From positions 1 through 64,000 of the forward strand of contig JAJPGU010000006.1 in NCBI GenBank assembly GCA_021325615.1: a stretch of DNA of 64,000 nucleotides. Direction: 5' to 3'. Source of the DNA: Nitrososphaerota archaeon (GTDB lineage Archaea > Thermoproteota > Nitrososphaeria > Nitrososphaerales > Nitrosopumilaceae). Position 1 is the first letter of the stretch. The number at the start of each line of letters is the position of its first letter. The position numbers and the translations under genes were made by a program. This document shows positions 52,403 to 61,162 of this stretch, piece by piece. The notes under the pieces were generated by a model that ran no database searches, was not told the DNA's origin, and was given only the letters and a program-made list of their open reading frames with translations.

Positions 52403-54115
52403 ATGAACCGTATGCGAGTGCCAAAGGGCAGGCTTGCAATCTTTTCCGCTCTTTCTGTTGTTTTAGTGGCATCAGTGGCTCTGCTTGTGGGGCATCCCGC
52501 CCTGAGCACGAGCCGCCCAGATTTTTCGCACGTTATGGTCAATAATCAGACTGTCCAGTACCTGATTTCGGGAGGCACGGTCAGTTCCGTAAAATACAAC
52601 GAATTTCTGCCATCGCTTGACCTTGTGATCAGGGCCAACTCTGCAGGCAGTGTAACGCTTGACGTGCCAAGGGACCTTCTTGACTACAAGGACAGGTTCC
52701 TGCACGACGCCCCGTTTATCATAACGGTAAACGGAACTGAGACCAGGCCTGATAACGAGCAGGACCAAACATATTCCAGGAACCTTACCATGAGGTTCAG
52801 CGAGGGAACCTCCATTATTGAAATCATCGGCAACGGACATGCAAACCTCAAGGCGCCTGCCCGGGCATCCTATGTCAAGATAACAAACCCAGACCCGCAC
52901 GTCAAGGACCTGTTTGGCGATTCTGTCTCTACCATGGGAGGAGACGTTGTCATCGGTGCCCCGAATGCATTTTCCGACAACGCCACTAGGGGAGGCATGG
53001 TATATCTTTACGACACAAACGGGAGCATGGTTCTTTCAATTGCAGACCCTGACGACAAAGATGGCGACCAGTTCGGGTATGCGGTTGCATCCCTTGGTGA
53101 TTTTATAGTGGTTGGCGCACCGACTGCACAAGTTTCGGGTGTCGAGCAGGGAAAGGTGTACCTCTTTGACAGCGAGGGAAAGCTGACAAGGACCATTCTA
53201 AATCCTGATCCCGGTTCAGGCGGGCAGTTTGGCTCATCCCTTGCGGTGCAAAACGGCCATGTTATCGTAGGGTCTCCTGCCGGACAAAGCGACGTGACAA
53301 GCCCCGGCTCGGTATATGTATTTGACGGGTCAAGCGGCAAGAAACTCCTGGCAATCCGGGATCCGGAGGCGGACCAAAATGATCTGTTTGGATTTTCCGT
53401 GAATACAGTACAAAACGAGATAGCAGTGGGCGCGCCAAACAGCAGCTTTGGGGCACCGGAGGCAGGATCTGTCTTCCTCTTTGATTCCGACTCGGGCAGC
53501 CTGTTCAGGACGTTCTACAACCCAGATCCTGATAACAGGACGGCGCCAAACCAGGGCTGGGACCAGTTTGGCTTCTCGCTTGCAGGCACGGGCAAGTACC
53601 TCATTGTGGGCGAAAGGGGAGGTGATATCAAGAAAATGGTAAACGGGCGTGAGGAATACATGGCTGACCAGTCAGGCAACGTGAGGATATATGATATAAC
53701 AAATGGCACAAATGTCATGACGATCGAAGACCCCACACCAGTACAGAACAACGACTTTGGGGTCTCAGTTGCGGCCTCCTCTGACAAGATACTGGTGGGG
53801 ATGGACCATGATGATACTTCGGGATTTGACTCTGGCTCGGCATACCTTTATGACATCTCAGGCAGGATGCTTGGAGCCGTACAAAACCCCGAGCCCACGC
53901 CGCCTGCCGCAGAAACAATGGGCAACTACTTTGGTTCTTCAACGGCATTCCTTGGCGGATACCTCGTAGTGGGTTCGCCGGGCGACAACACGTGGACCAC
54001 AAACGCAGGGGCAGTCTATGTCATAGAGGAGAACAGCACCAAGCCCCTCCCTCCAAACCAAGGGCAGATGATACACTGCATAGACTGCATCAGATTACCT
54101 CCGCCCACGCCGTGA
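52403..54115 (+). CDS. Exported FG-GAP repeat (integrin-like propeller) protein
   Basis: Protein of 570 residues: signal peptide (LAIFSALSVVLVASVALLVG), an N-terminal beta domain (about 35-165), then about seven repeats of the type DLFGDSVSTMGGDVVIGAPN with SGGMVYLYDT, forming an FG-GAP propeller. Asp-rich loops such as DPDDKDGDQFG suggest calcium binding. Surface protein of unknown partner. A T-rich box about 31 nt upstream of the ATG may be the promoter. Confidence 0.85.
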   Translation: MNRMRVPKGRLAIFSALSVVLVASVALLVGHPALSTSRPDFSHVMVNNQTVQYLISGGTVSSVKYNEFLPSLDLVIRANSAGSVTLDVPRDLLDYKDRFLHDAPFIITVNGTETRPDNEQDQTYSRNLTMRFSEGTSIIEIIGNGHANLKAPARASYVKITNPDPHVKDLFGDSVSTMGGDVVIGAPNAFSDNATRGGMVYLYDTNGSMVLSIADPDDKDGDQFGYAVASLGDFIVVGAPTAQVSGVEQGKVYLFDSEGKLTRTILNPDPGSGGQFGSSLAVQNGHVIVGSPAGQSDVTSPGSVYVFDGSSGKKLLAIRDPEADQNDLFGFSVNTVQNEIAVGAPNSSFGAPEAGSVFLFDSDSGSLFRTFYNPDPDNRTAPNQGWDQFGFSLAGTGKYLIVGERGGDIKKMVNGREEYMADQSGNVRIYDITNGTNVMTIEDPTPVQNNDFGVSVAASSDKILVGMDHDDTSGFDSGSAYLYDISGRMLGAVQNPEPTPPAAETMGNYFGSSTAFLGGYLVVGSPGDNTWTTNAGAVYVIEENSTKPLPPNQGQMIHCIDCIRLPPPTP

Positions 54116-54116
54116 A

Positions 54117-54123
54117 TTTTTTT
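54117..54123 (+). terminator. T-run terminator after the FG-GAP gene
   Basis: Seven T residues start 2 bp after the stop codon and precede the convergent tRNA-Gln gene. Confidence 0.45.
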
Positions 54124-54137
54124 GGTGAATGAGTAGG

Positions 54138-54210
54138 TAGCCCGGCCCAGATTCGAACTGGGGTCAAGGGCTCCAAAGGCCCCTATGCTTGACCGCTACA
54201 CTACCGGGCT
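54138..54210 (-). tRNA. tRNA-Gln, anticodon TTG
   Basis: On the minus strand AGCCCGG pairs with CCGGGCT, the anticodon stem GGGGC/GCCCT encloses CTTTGGA (anticodon TTG, reading CAA), and the T-arm is CCCAG-TTCGAAT-CTGGG. Discriminator A at 54138; CCA not encoded; no intron. Confidence 0.93.
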
Positions 54211-54234
54211 CCGCTCCAACTTCGATTCCGTTCC

Positions 54235-54243
54235 CTTATAATG
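54235..54243 (-). promoter_or_regulatory. TATA-like promoter of tRNA-Gln
   Basis: The minus strand reads CATTATAAG, centred about 28 nt before the first tRNA base. Confidence 0.55.
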
Positions 54244-54294
54244 TATTTGGATTGTTTCTGAACCTTAATTAGGAAAGGCAGGTTTGGGAGAAAC

Positions 54295-54747
54295 ATGCGC
54301 GTCCTGCTTTCCATCATGTTGGTATCCATTCTTGGCGTCTCTTCCATTGGGATGTCGTTTGCCCAGACAGTCGGGCCGCAACAGCAGCAGGTGCTCGGCA
54401 TCTATGCCCAGATTGTAATCCGGGACTCGTCTGGAAACCTGGTCTCGTACCTTGAGACATCGAACGTCAGGATAAACGACCCGTCGCAGTTCAACCAGAT
54501 TATAGACGACAACATAGGGCAGTTCAAGAGGACTGTCGTCACTACAACTTCCGGGGACATTGAGATCCTCCAGGTAAACGAGACGTTCGTCCACCCGTCG
54601 CCAACCATTGTATCGCTGAACCTGATATCCCTCAAGACTGCGGAGGGACCAAAGACCTTGGTAATAGCAGACCATGACGGGTTTCCCGTCATACCGGGAG
54701 ACAGGATGACTACGTACTGGACGATTGTACGGACGGCTCCTTCCTAG
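54295..54747 (+). CDS. Small exported protein, lineage-specific
   Basis: Protein of 150 residues with a signal peptide (MRVLLSIMLVSILGVSSIGM, then SFAQ). The mature part is beta-rich, with VLGIYAQIVIRDSSGNLVSY and an immunoglobulin-like alternation of strands. No known family. A TATA-like CCTTAATTAGG about 26 nt upstream supports the ATG. Its 3' end overlaps the convergent membrane protein gene by 38 bp. Confidence 0.75.
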   Translation: MRVLLSIMLVSILGVSSIGMSFAQTVGPQQQQVLGIYAQIVIRDSSGNLVSYLETSNVRINDPSQFNQIIDDNIGQFKRTVVTTTSGDIEILQVNETFVHPSPTIVSLNLISLKTAEGPKTLVIADHDGFPVIPGDRMTTYWTIVRTAPS

Positions 54748-55999
54748 ACCTGGCCGAAAAGAGCACGCCTGCCCCTATTGCGAAAAAGACGGTAAGCGAG
54801 ACGAACCTGTAGGGCTCGTTTGTCTGCTGGGTAAAACCGGTCAGGAGCGGCGCAGTCATCAGTGTGACAAGTATGAAGAACATCACCGAGTCGGCATGCA
54901 TGATGCCCTTCCTTGAGGCAAAAAAGAGCATTACCGTGAGGGGCAGCAGGAATAGCACCACGACATAGTCAAACCTCATCTGCATTGCCATTGCCGAGAA
55001 CCCCTGCCAGAACTCTGACGCGCCAAACGCAATGCTTGTACCCACAAGGTTTGACTGGAATGTGGCGGCAGCAGCCGCAAGGATGGCACCGACCACCCCA
55101 TAGGAGGCAAGGGAGTAAATCTTGGACCTCTTGGGCAGGGACGAGCGGGCCACAAAGTAAATCGACATGGGGAAAAAGGCAAGCGTCAGGGGTTTTGAAA
55201 ATATGGAAAGGATGTATGGCACGGGCGAGGGGGGCCAGAACTTGGTAACAAGATACAGCGAGAAGAGGTACAGGAGCATCCACGAGTTTTCATAGCTTGC
55301 AGTCGTGCTGTACGCCACAAAGATGTCGCTCTGGAGCAAGAGTACCATGGATATGATTCCTGCAAGCCTCTTGCCCGTGATTTTTTTGGTAAAAAAGTAG
55401 GTCTGCAGCAGAAGGGCTGCGCTTATGGCAAACGGTACGGCCCTTATGTTGCCAAAAAGGTGCAGCGAGGCTGAGAGCAAGAAATACCTGAAATGCGGCT
55501 CGAATGTCTTGCCAAACTGCGACATGTCCCATGTCAGGACCCTCTGCTTGACTGCGGCGTAGTCGACCCATGTCTCTTCGTGCGCCATGGTGCCAGCCGT
55601 TATTGCCGCAAAGATTGCAAAGATTGCCACAACGCCGATTACTGCCTGCTTTTTGGAGATCTCAAACGATGACAGCCTGGACATGACCGCCTTGCACCTT
55701 GACTTTTTGTAGTGGGCAATCCCGATTGCAAGAACGGCGATGTTTACCAGAACAAGCGGGATGGCAAGCTCTCCTGGCTCGAACGGGTTGATTACATCAG
55801 GTGAGAAGACCTGGGCATTGAAGGGGCTTGTGGCCCTCGTGATAAGGGCGGGAAAGACCGCCGGAATGAGGGTGATGAAAACAACTGTAACGGTAGGAAT
55901 GAAGACAGCCCATGACAGCAGATGCGGGCGGATGGAGAACGGTTCCCGCTTTTTCTCCTCGGGCTTTCTGCTGTTCTGGTTTGCCTTTTTGTCAGCCAA
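54710..55999 (-). CDS. Polytopic membrane protein, GT-C glycosyltransferase-like topology
   Basis: Protein of 429 residues with about 10-11 helices. The first extracytoplasmic loop after helix two holds HEETWVDYAAVKQRVLTWDM with acidic residues where GT-C enzymes have their catalytic Asp/Glu, followed by FEPHFRYFLLSASLHLFG. I infer a possible lipid-linked-sugar transferase but no diagnostic motif proves it. The start is TTG about 26 nt after TTTTAAAC. Confidence 0.62.
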   Translation of the reverse strand: MADKKANQNSRKPEEKKREPFSIRPHLLSWAVFIPTVTVVFITLIPAVFPALITRATSPFNAQVFSPDVINPFEPGELAIPLVLVNIAVLAIGIAHYKKSRCKAVMSRLSSFEISKKQAVIGVVAIFAIFAAITAGTMAHEETWVDYAAVKQRVLTWDMSQFGKTFEPHFRYFLLSASLHLFGNIRAVPFAISAALLLQTYFFTKKITGKRLAGIISMVLLLQSDIFVAYSTTASYENSWMLLYLFSLYLVTKFWPPSPVPYILSIFSKPLTLAFFPMSIYFVARSSLPKRSKIYSLASYGVVGAILAAAAATFQSNLVGTSIAFGASEFWQGFSAMAMQMRFDYVVVLFLLPLTVMLFFASRKGIMHADSVMFFILVTLMTAPLLTGFTQQTNEPYRFVSLTVFFAIGAGVLFSARSRKEPSVQSSST

Positions 56000-56038
56000 T
56001 CGAGATTCATTGAAGGAATGGGTTTAAAAGTAAAACGG

Positions 56039-56437
56039 CTAGGTCTCGGTCTTTATTTTGGAAAACACGTCTGCCCATTCCAGGCCCTCCTTCCTTGCCT
56101 GTGCCTGCGCGTTCTCGTAGAGCATCTGGTAGACCCATGATATTATCTCGGACCAGATTGCGGAAAGCGAGGCCTCGTCGGAGAAGAAGACGCTTGTCCT
56201 CACCGCAAGCATTGCAGGTATGTTCCTTGCGTTCTGCATGGGGTCCTGGTGCCACTTTTTGAGGACCCTGTCGCAAAATTCCAGTATGTCATTTTTTGAA
56301 AGGGCAAGCCCCTCTGGATCGTCATTTTTTTTCTCGCGGGAGTTTTTTGCGGCACGCTTTTTTGCGGCCGTTCCGTTTCCCTGCCTTTTTGTGACCCTTT
56401 TCTGTCTTGTGCCGGATGCCTTCCTCATTGGTATCAT
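56039..56437 (-). CDS. Lineage-specific helical protein with basic N-terminal tail
   Basis: Protein of 132 residues. Residues 1-40 are Lys/Arg-rich (QKRVTKRQGN, KKRAAKNSREKK), suited to nucleic-acid binding; the rest is a helical domain with NDILEFCDRVLKKWHQDPMQ and AIWSEIISWVYQMLYENAQA. No family recognised. Confidence 0.6.
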   Translation of the reverse strand: MIPMRKASGTRQKRVTKRQGNGTAAKKRAAKNSREKKNDDPEGLALSKNDILEFCDRVLKKWHQDPMQNARNIPAMLAVRTSVFFSDEASLSAIWSEIISWVYQMLYENAQAQARKEGLEWADVFSKIKTET

Positions 56438-56527
56438 GATATATCACCTAGTCTTTAGCGGTTTTGTTTTTCTGGTACAATGACCGGCTGATCCCTTAAT
56501 AGGAATGGTCCCGTATTGTATGGTGAT

Positions 56528-56722
56528 ATGAACATTTATGACATGAAATCAGTGCGCTGCTCAAAATGTGACAGGTTCATAGGAGAGATAGAGTTCGATG
56601 CGGTGGTCACCCTGCCAAAATGCGGCAGATGCGCCAACCCGATGCCGGAGGGCGATGACAAGGTGCAATACATCGTAAACAAGTTCAACAAAAACCCAAA
56701 GACGTTATCGCAGACCGCGTAG
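56528..56722 (+). CDS. Small zinc-ribbon protein, 64 residues
   Basis: Two CxxC pairs, in SVRCSKCDRFIGEIEFDAVV and then LPKCGRCANPMP, form a ribbon, followed by a helical tail VQYIVNKFNKNPKTL. The ATG at 56528 is about 27 nt after CTTAATAGG; a TTG at 56516 is also in frame. The function is unknown. Confidence 0.72.
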   Translation: MNIYDMKSVRCSKCDRFIGEIEFDAVVTLPKCGRCANPMPEGDDKVQYIVNKFNKNPKTLSQTA

Positions 56723-56762
56723 AGGATTTCTGGAACAATCCACAGGTATTACAGGCCCAGCC

Positions 56763-57353
56763 CTAGGCCTTGGCGGTCTTTTCTTTCTCAAGGACACGCC
56801 TTGAATAGATCAGGCTTGCCACTCCGGCAACTGCCACTGCTGCAATCTCAAAGTATACCCAGTCCGCGCTTGGGAACATTATTGCATGGTTGTAAAACGG
56901 CGTAAAAAGCGGGAAGCTTGAATCCCCGCCTGAAAACGCGTCAAATGACAGGTGTGACAGCAGCCCTGCAAAGGCAGCCGCGCCAAGCCTGTAGTCCCTT
57001 TTCCCAAAGACCGACATCAGGACCGCTATTGCAATTGCGCCAAACGCAAACGAGTGCGACATCCTTGCAAGGGCATCCACGTGAAAAAGAGCTATGGCGT
57101 GATCAGAATCAATCAGTACTGCAAAAAAGCCCGTCACTATGGCATACCTTGCGGACATGAATGCCGCCCCTGCAACAAGACCCCAGAACAAGTGGCCGCC
57201 AATCTCGTGCAGGTTGAGGCCCCCGACGGGGTTGTGGAGCGCAGCCTTTTCCGGAAGGAGAATGCCTGCAACGGAGAACGCGGCAGAAAGGGCGCAGAAA
57301 AGAAGCGAGGTCTTGACTATAAAGGGAATTTCTTTTTTCAAGCGCTGGGACAT
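56763..57353 (-). CDS. YdjM-like membrane-bound metal-dependent hydrolase
   Basis: About 196 residues with four or five helices. The YdjM/LexA-regulated hydrolase pattern is present: LNLHEIGGHLFWG, LIDSDHAIALFH, SHSFAFG and LLSHLSFDAF provide His/Asp metal ligands near the membrane. Substrate unknown. I use ATG 57353 because the in-frame upstream ATG at 57419 adds a non-hydrophobic, Cys-containing lead that looks untranslated. Confidence 0.75.
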   Translation of the reverse strand: MSQRLKKEIPFIVKTSLLFCALSAAFSVAGILLPEKAALHNPVGGLNLHEIGGHLFWGLVAGAAFMSARYAIVTGFFAVLIDSDHAIALFHVDALARMSHSFAFGAIAIAVLMSVFGKRDYRLGAAAFAGLLSHLSFDAFSGGDSSFPLFTPFYNHAIMFPSADWVYFEIAAVAVAGVASLIYSRRVLEKEKTAKA

Positions 57354-57469
57354 TGTAGTTGCATGAGGTGGACAGCCCACCCATTTTAATCTAGATCTGA
57401 CGTTTTGCAGTGCTTGCATTATGGCTTAGAGTTTGCCCGTGTCCGCTGAACTGGACAGAACGGATAATC

Positions 57470-57499
57470 CTTATAAGGTAATACCAAGAAAGTAATACC
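57470..57499 (+). promoter_or_regulatory. Promoter and direct-repeat operator of vapBC
   Basis: CTTATAAG (57470-57477) lies about 26 nt before the vapB ATG. Two copies of GTAATACC at 57478-57485 and 57492-57499, spaced 14 bp start to start, fill the gap between TATA and start codon, as expected for autorepression by a ribbon-helix-helix antitoxin. Confidence 0.55.
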
Positions 57500-57727
57500 A
57501 TGACCACGGTTGTTTCTGCAAAGATACCGGACGAGCTGAGAAAAAAAGCAAGGGAACACCATATCAACATAAGTCAGGTAGTAAGAAAGGCAATCGAGGA
57601 GGAAGTAAAAAGAAGGGAGGCAAGGAACCTGTCAGAAGACCTCGGTAATATAGGTCGCGTGCTGCAAAAAAACGTGAGCAAGAGGGAGATTGTAAGAGCC
57701 GTAAGATCCTCGAGAAATGAAAGATAG
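57500..57727 (+). CDS. vapB: VapB-like ribbon-helix-helix antitoxin
   Basis: Protein of 75 residues. The N-terminal strand-helix-helix TTVVSAKIPDELRKKAREHH, then NISQVVRKAIEEEVKRRE, is a ribbon-helix-helix domain; the basic C-terminal tail likely binds the toxin. It overlaps vapC by 11 bp. Confidence 0.88.
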   Translation: MTTVVSAKIPDELRKKAREHHINISQVVRKAIEEEVKRREARNLSEDLGNIGRVLQKNVSKREIVRAVRSSRNER

Positions 57728-58121
57728 CCTCTTTGACGCTAGCGCCCTGCTGAATCTTTTACGAAACAAGGAATCAAGATCGATAAAAATCCTTGATGAT
57801 CAACACGTGCTGGATCTGACCCTCTACGAGGTCTCAAACGCCATATGGAAACTCTCCTATCGGGAAAACAAACTTACACGCGAACAATCACGTCTCTTGC
57901 TTGATTCCATATTGACCTTGCTATCGCGAATGCAGACGAATAACATCAAGGGACTCGAAAAACACGTGTATGACCTTTCCACAAAGGAAGGTCTTACAAT
58001 TTACGACGCGTCTTACCTTGCAGTAGCGGAAAGATCGGGTCTTGTTCTTGTAACTGATGACCTGCAATTGGCAAAATCGGCAAGAAAATACGTAAAAACC
58101 ATCAAAAGCGACGATCTTTGA
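57717..58121 (+). CDS. vapC: VapC-like PIN-domain RNase toxin
   Basis: Protein of 134 residues. Conserved acidic residues are visible in LFDASALLNLL, LYEVSNAIWK, TIYDASYLAVAE and LVTDDLQLAK, the metal-binding quartet of PIN nucleases. Cleaves tRNA or rRNA in characterised VapC proteins; the target here is unknown. Confidence 0.9.
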   Translation: MKDSLFDASALLNLLRNKESRSIKILDDQHVLDLTLYEVSNAIWKLSYRENKLTREQSRLLLDSILTLLSRMQTNNIKGLEKHVYDLSTKEGLTIYDASYLAVAERSGLVLVTDDLQLAKSARKYVKTIKSDDL

Positions 58122-58139
58122 CCCGCTGCCGACGGCCTC

Positions 58140-59297
58140 TCACAAAACCTCATCGTACATTCTCATAATCTTTTGATACATGGATTCTTGGCTGTATTTT
58201 TCAGCCAATATCCTGTACCCGTTCTGGCCGATACTTTTTGCATTGTCTTGGTTTTTCATTACCTCAAGCAATGCCTTTGCCCACACACTTTCGTCACGGG
58301 GATCAAGCACATAGCCCGTAGTTCCACCAATAACAATTTCAGACATTGGCCTTACATCTGAAACCAGGACGGGCCTTTTTTGTTCGTATGCCTCTAGTAT
58401 TACGAGGCCAAAGCCCTCGCACAGGCTAGGAAACAGTAATGCCGCAGAACCGGCAATTGTTTTTGCCTTGTCCTCCGTGGAAACATAGCCAAGAAATTCT
58501 ATGTTTTCAGATAGGTTGAGGCTTTGGACAAGCCCTTCCAGTGTTTGTTTGTGGGGGCCGCTGCCTATTATCACAAGCCTGATCCCAGGCTCGGTCTTCC
58601 TTGCGATGTCTACCGCCTTTATCGCAACCTCGAGATTCTTGTAAAAGACGAGCCTTCCCACATATGCGAATTGCAAGGGGCTGGGTTTCACGTCGGAAAT
58701 CGTAGTCGGCTCGATGGAGTTGTAAATTACGTGAATCGGCTTTTTTGCCCCGAATTTTATCAGGTCGTCCCTTGTGGCCTCGCTTACAGTATGGATGCAG
58801 TCATGACGAAGTTTTATCATTAGTTTCTCAAAAAACGGCGCAAGAAGGACATTCATCCTTGATATGTCGCTCTGCCTGCCCCATTCCTTCCAGTAGTTTT
58901 TTCCGCACAGCGAGAATATGTCGTGGATTGCGGTAACATGCGGCCTTCCGGTAAGGGATGACAGGACCGAGCCTGCAAGGGCGGGGGCAAAGTTGTTCGA
59001 GTGTATGATGTCAATCTTTTCCTTTTTTATAATGCCAAGGCCCGCCCTGATGGCATTGATGGAATAGCGTAGGTTGTCTGTAAAACCGGGGGGCAGGCCG
59101 CCCTTGTATTCCAGTGTGGGTTTTACGAAAACCACGCTGATGTTTTTGTGCTCCCTGTACTCCTCCCCTGAAATCCTGTTTGTTATGACAAAAACCCTGT
59201 GGCCGTTTTCTGCAAGTTTTTTTGCAATAAGGCTGAAGATGTACTCCCCGCCTCCCCTGGTGGTGGAGAAGAACTGGGATAGCAGGAGGATGTTCAT
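58140..59297 (-). CDS. Family 4-like glycosyltransferase
   Basis: Protein of 385 residues with a GT-B fold: N-terminal FFSTTRGGGEYIFSLIAKKL and VITNRISG, HSNNFAPALAGSVL, then FAYVGRLVFYKNLEVAIKAV and the nucleotide-sugar site FPSLCEGFGLVILEAYEQKR. Retaining transfer from a nucleotide sugar, probably in surface glycan or lipid-linked oligosaccharide assembly. No signal or membrane helix. Confidence 0.93.
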   Translation of the reverse strand: MNILLLSQFFSTTRGGGEYIFSLIAKKLAENGHRVFVITNRISGEEYREHKNISVVFVKPTLEYKGGLPPGFTDNLRYSINAIRAGLGIIKKEKIDIIHSNNFAPALAGSVLSSLTGRPHVTAIHDIFSLCGKNYWKEWGRQSDISRMNVLLAPFFEKLMIKLRHDCIHTVSEATRDDLIKFGAKKPIHVIYNSIEPTTISDVKPSPLQFAYVGRLVFYKNLEVAIKAVDIARKTEPGIRLVIIGSGPHKQTLEGLVQSLNLSENIEFLGYVSTEDKAKTIAGSAALLFPSLCEGFGLVILEAYEQKRPVLVSDVRPMSEIVIGGTTGYVLDPRDESVWAKALLEVMKNQDNAKSIGQNGYRILAEKYSQESMYQKIMRMYDEVL

Positions 59298-59337
59298 GTA
59301 CCTTCTAAAAACACACCGTTCTAGAATCTTTCTAAAT

Positions 59338-60168
59338 TCAGGTGTTCTTCAGCTTGGTCTCAAGAAAAGGCCCAGCCCCGTCCCAGCAGTGTGTGAAATA
59401 GTCAAGGCACCACTCGTGGAACCTTGGGTCGTCCGAGTAAAACCCCTCGCTGATGTCTGGGCTGCCGTCAAGTTTTGGAAACATGATGCAGGCCTCGTTC
59501 TCGTTTAGTACCGCAACAGTCCTGATGCCGTCCTTCATCCTGCGCTCCACCTTTCCCTCCTCTATCATCTTTTTGAAGCCGTGCTTTTCAAGGATCTCCC
59601 TCCTGTCGTTAGGGATGATTGCGGAGCTTGAGAACACGGAACGAAGCTTCACCCCGCCCTTTACCTTCCTTACTATGGGCTCGATGAAATCAGTGGTATA
59701 GGGAACCTCAAAGAGCACGTTGCAGATGTACTTGTCGGCCGAGTCGTAAATCTCCCTCCACTTTTCAAGGACCTTGACAAACCCCTTCACGTGCCTTCCG
59801 GATTCCAAGGCTCCCGCCCTTTGGAGGAACTTGTCCGAGATGTCTGCAAAGCCGTGGCCCTTGAGGTAGGCCTTGTTCTCGGAAAGGAACCTGACAAGCG
59901 TCACCTGGCCGTAAAGGAGCCTGCCGGCGGTGCTTATGGAATATGACCCGTCCGAGTCCTTTGATATCAGGCCTGCCCTTGCAAGCCTCTCAAAGTTCCT
60001 GAACACCTCTGGCACGGTTGCGTCCAGCTCCTTTGCCACTACGGAGACCTTCTGGTTCTGGCCGTAGAGCCGTGAGAGGATCTCAAGCCTCTGCTCGCTT
60101 GCAAGCTCCAAGAACTCTGCCGCTGCAGATCCCAACCCCTCCCTCACGGCCTCTCTAACACATGCCAT
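59338..60168 (-). CDS. FilR1/DUF1724-like winged-helix regulator
   Basis: About 276 residues. A winged-helix DNA-binding domain (LASEQRLEILSRLYGQNQKV, VPEVFRNFERLARAGLIS) is joined to a C-terminal domain like that of archaeal FilR1/DUF1724 regulators: PYTTDFIEPIVRKVKGGVKL, FSSSAIIPNDRREILEKHGF and FYSDDPRFHEWCLDYFTHCW. Such domains are thought to sense small ligands. I use ATG 60168; the frame is open to 60210. It is divergent from the first cyclase gene. Confidence 0.82.
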   Translation of the reverse strand: MACVREAVREGLGSAAAEFLELASEQRLEILSRLYGQNQKVSVVAKELDATVPEVFRNFERLARAGLISKDSDGSYSISTAGRLLYGQVTLVRFLSENKAYLKGHGFADISDKFLQRAGALESGRHVKGFVKVLEKWREIYDSADKYICNVLFEVPYTTDFIEPIVRKVKGGVKLRSVFSSSAIIPNDRREILEKHGFKKMIEEGKVERRMKDGIRTVAVLNENEACIMFPKLDGSPDISEGFYSDDPRFHEWCLDYFTHCWDGAGPFLETKLKNT

Positions 60169-60213
60169 CAATCTAAAGATTATTCCATGCCTTATGAGGT
60201 GGATTTGCATCAG

Positions 60214-60249
60214 GAGCTAACCGGTTGCAGTACAAGCTAAGTTGCGGTT
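60214..60249. promoter_or_regulatory. Candidate operator shared with the Lrp/NitrOD5 intergenic region
   Basis: Between the divergent regulator and cyclase genes, AGCTAAccgGTTGC (60215-60228) is followed by GTACAAGCTAAGTTGCGGTT (60230-60249), two versions of AGCTAA plus GTTGC. The same words occur at 63037-63090. Confidence 0.4.
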
Positions 60250-60262
60250 ATGACTCCATGTG

Positions 60263-60946
60263 ATGAAGATACCAATGATGGGGCGCAGAGGACCTTCCGC
60301 ATATCTCAGGAGAGAGGAGCTTGCCACTCTGGTAAGGGAGAACCTAAAGCGCGCAGACCTCCTTGGGGGCATGTCAAAAAACTACTGCGTCGGGCTTGTC
60401 GACGTAGCCAACTCTACCGTCAATACTGCCCGGATTCCAAGCAGCAAGATGGGCGAGTACTATGGTATCTTCCTTAATGCCATGACTACAATAGTGGAGG
60501 AGTTTGGGGCAAAGGTCATAAAAAACATAGGCGACAGCCTGCTGTACTATTTTCCAAGGACAGACTATGCCTCAGACAGGGACTCTTTCCTTGACGTGCT
60601 AGAGTGCAGCCTTGCGATGGTAGACTCTCATGACACGCTGAACTGCATCATGACAGAGAGGTCCCTTCCGCGGACGGACTATCGGATCTCGGCAGACTAT
60701 GGCATCGTCACAAAATCCCCCACCCGGGGGGGAGAGGACCTCTTTGGGCCGACCGTAAACCTGTGCACAAAGATTAACGGGGCGGCTCCCCCAAACGGGT
60801 TTGTAATCGGCGGGGACCTGTTTCAATTAGTCAAGGCGCTCAGGTGTTATACCTTTGGCGTGCTCGGCTCATACGGCCTTGGTCTAAAGTTCAGCTATCC
60901 CGTATACACGGTACAAAGGCGCGCACCGAACATTAGCTTGCAGTGA
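60263..60946 (+). CDS. Class III nucleotide cyclase domain protein, short form
   Basis: About 227 residues. The two metal-binding Asp are at about 47 in CVGLVDVANSTV and 91 in KNIGDSLLYYF, followed by RISADYGIVT and LFGPTVNLCTKINGAA, in the order and spacing of class III adenylate/guanylate cyclases. No transmembrane or sensor domain is evident; there are about 40 residues before the catalytic core. Product (cAMP, cGMP or other) unknown. ATG 60263 or GTG 60260. Confidence 0.82.
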   Translation: MKIPMMGRRGPSAYLRREELATLVRENLKRADLLGGMSKNYCVGLVDVANSTVNTARIPSSKMGEYYGIFLNAMTTIVEEFGAKVIKNIGDSLLYYFPRTDYASDRDSFLDVLECSLAMVDSHDTLNCIMTERSLPRTDYRISADYGIVTKSPTRGGEDLFGPTVNLCTKINGAAPPNGFVIGGDLFQLVKALRCYTFGVLGSYGLGLKFSYPVYTVQRRAPNISLQ

Positions 60947-61162
60947 TAGGGCTAAGCTCAAAGCGCAAGCTGCTGTAATATGGTACCATGTCCATTAGAC
61001 TGCATGAATCAACATTTCAGAGAGTTTTCCGCAAGGGGAGGCGGCGGTGGCAACCTTATTGCCAGCCTTGGAGACTTTCATGATTGGACCCCGGCGTACC
61101 GGCAATAGAATAATCTTCTAGAACCATCTACTTATTAGAAGCGGGATTGCAGTTACCCTTGT

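Noticed and set aside
53008-53340. Antisense frames inside the FG-GAP gene and other large genes
   Set aside because: These are shadow frames opposite well-supported coding sequence and show no independent domain or promoter.
60981-61109. 42-codon plus-strand frame between the two cyclase genes
   Set aside because: A run of glycines and lack of promoter spacing or recognised motif make it too weak to report as a gene.
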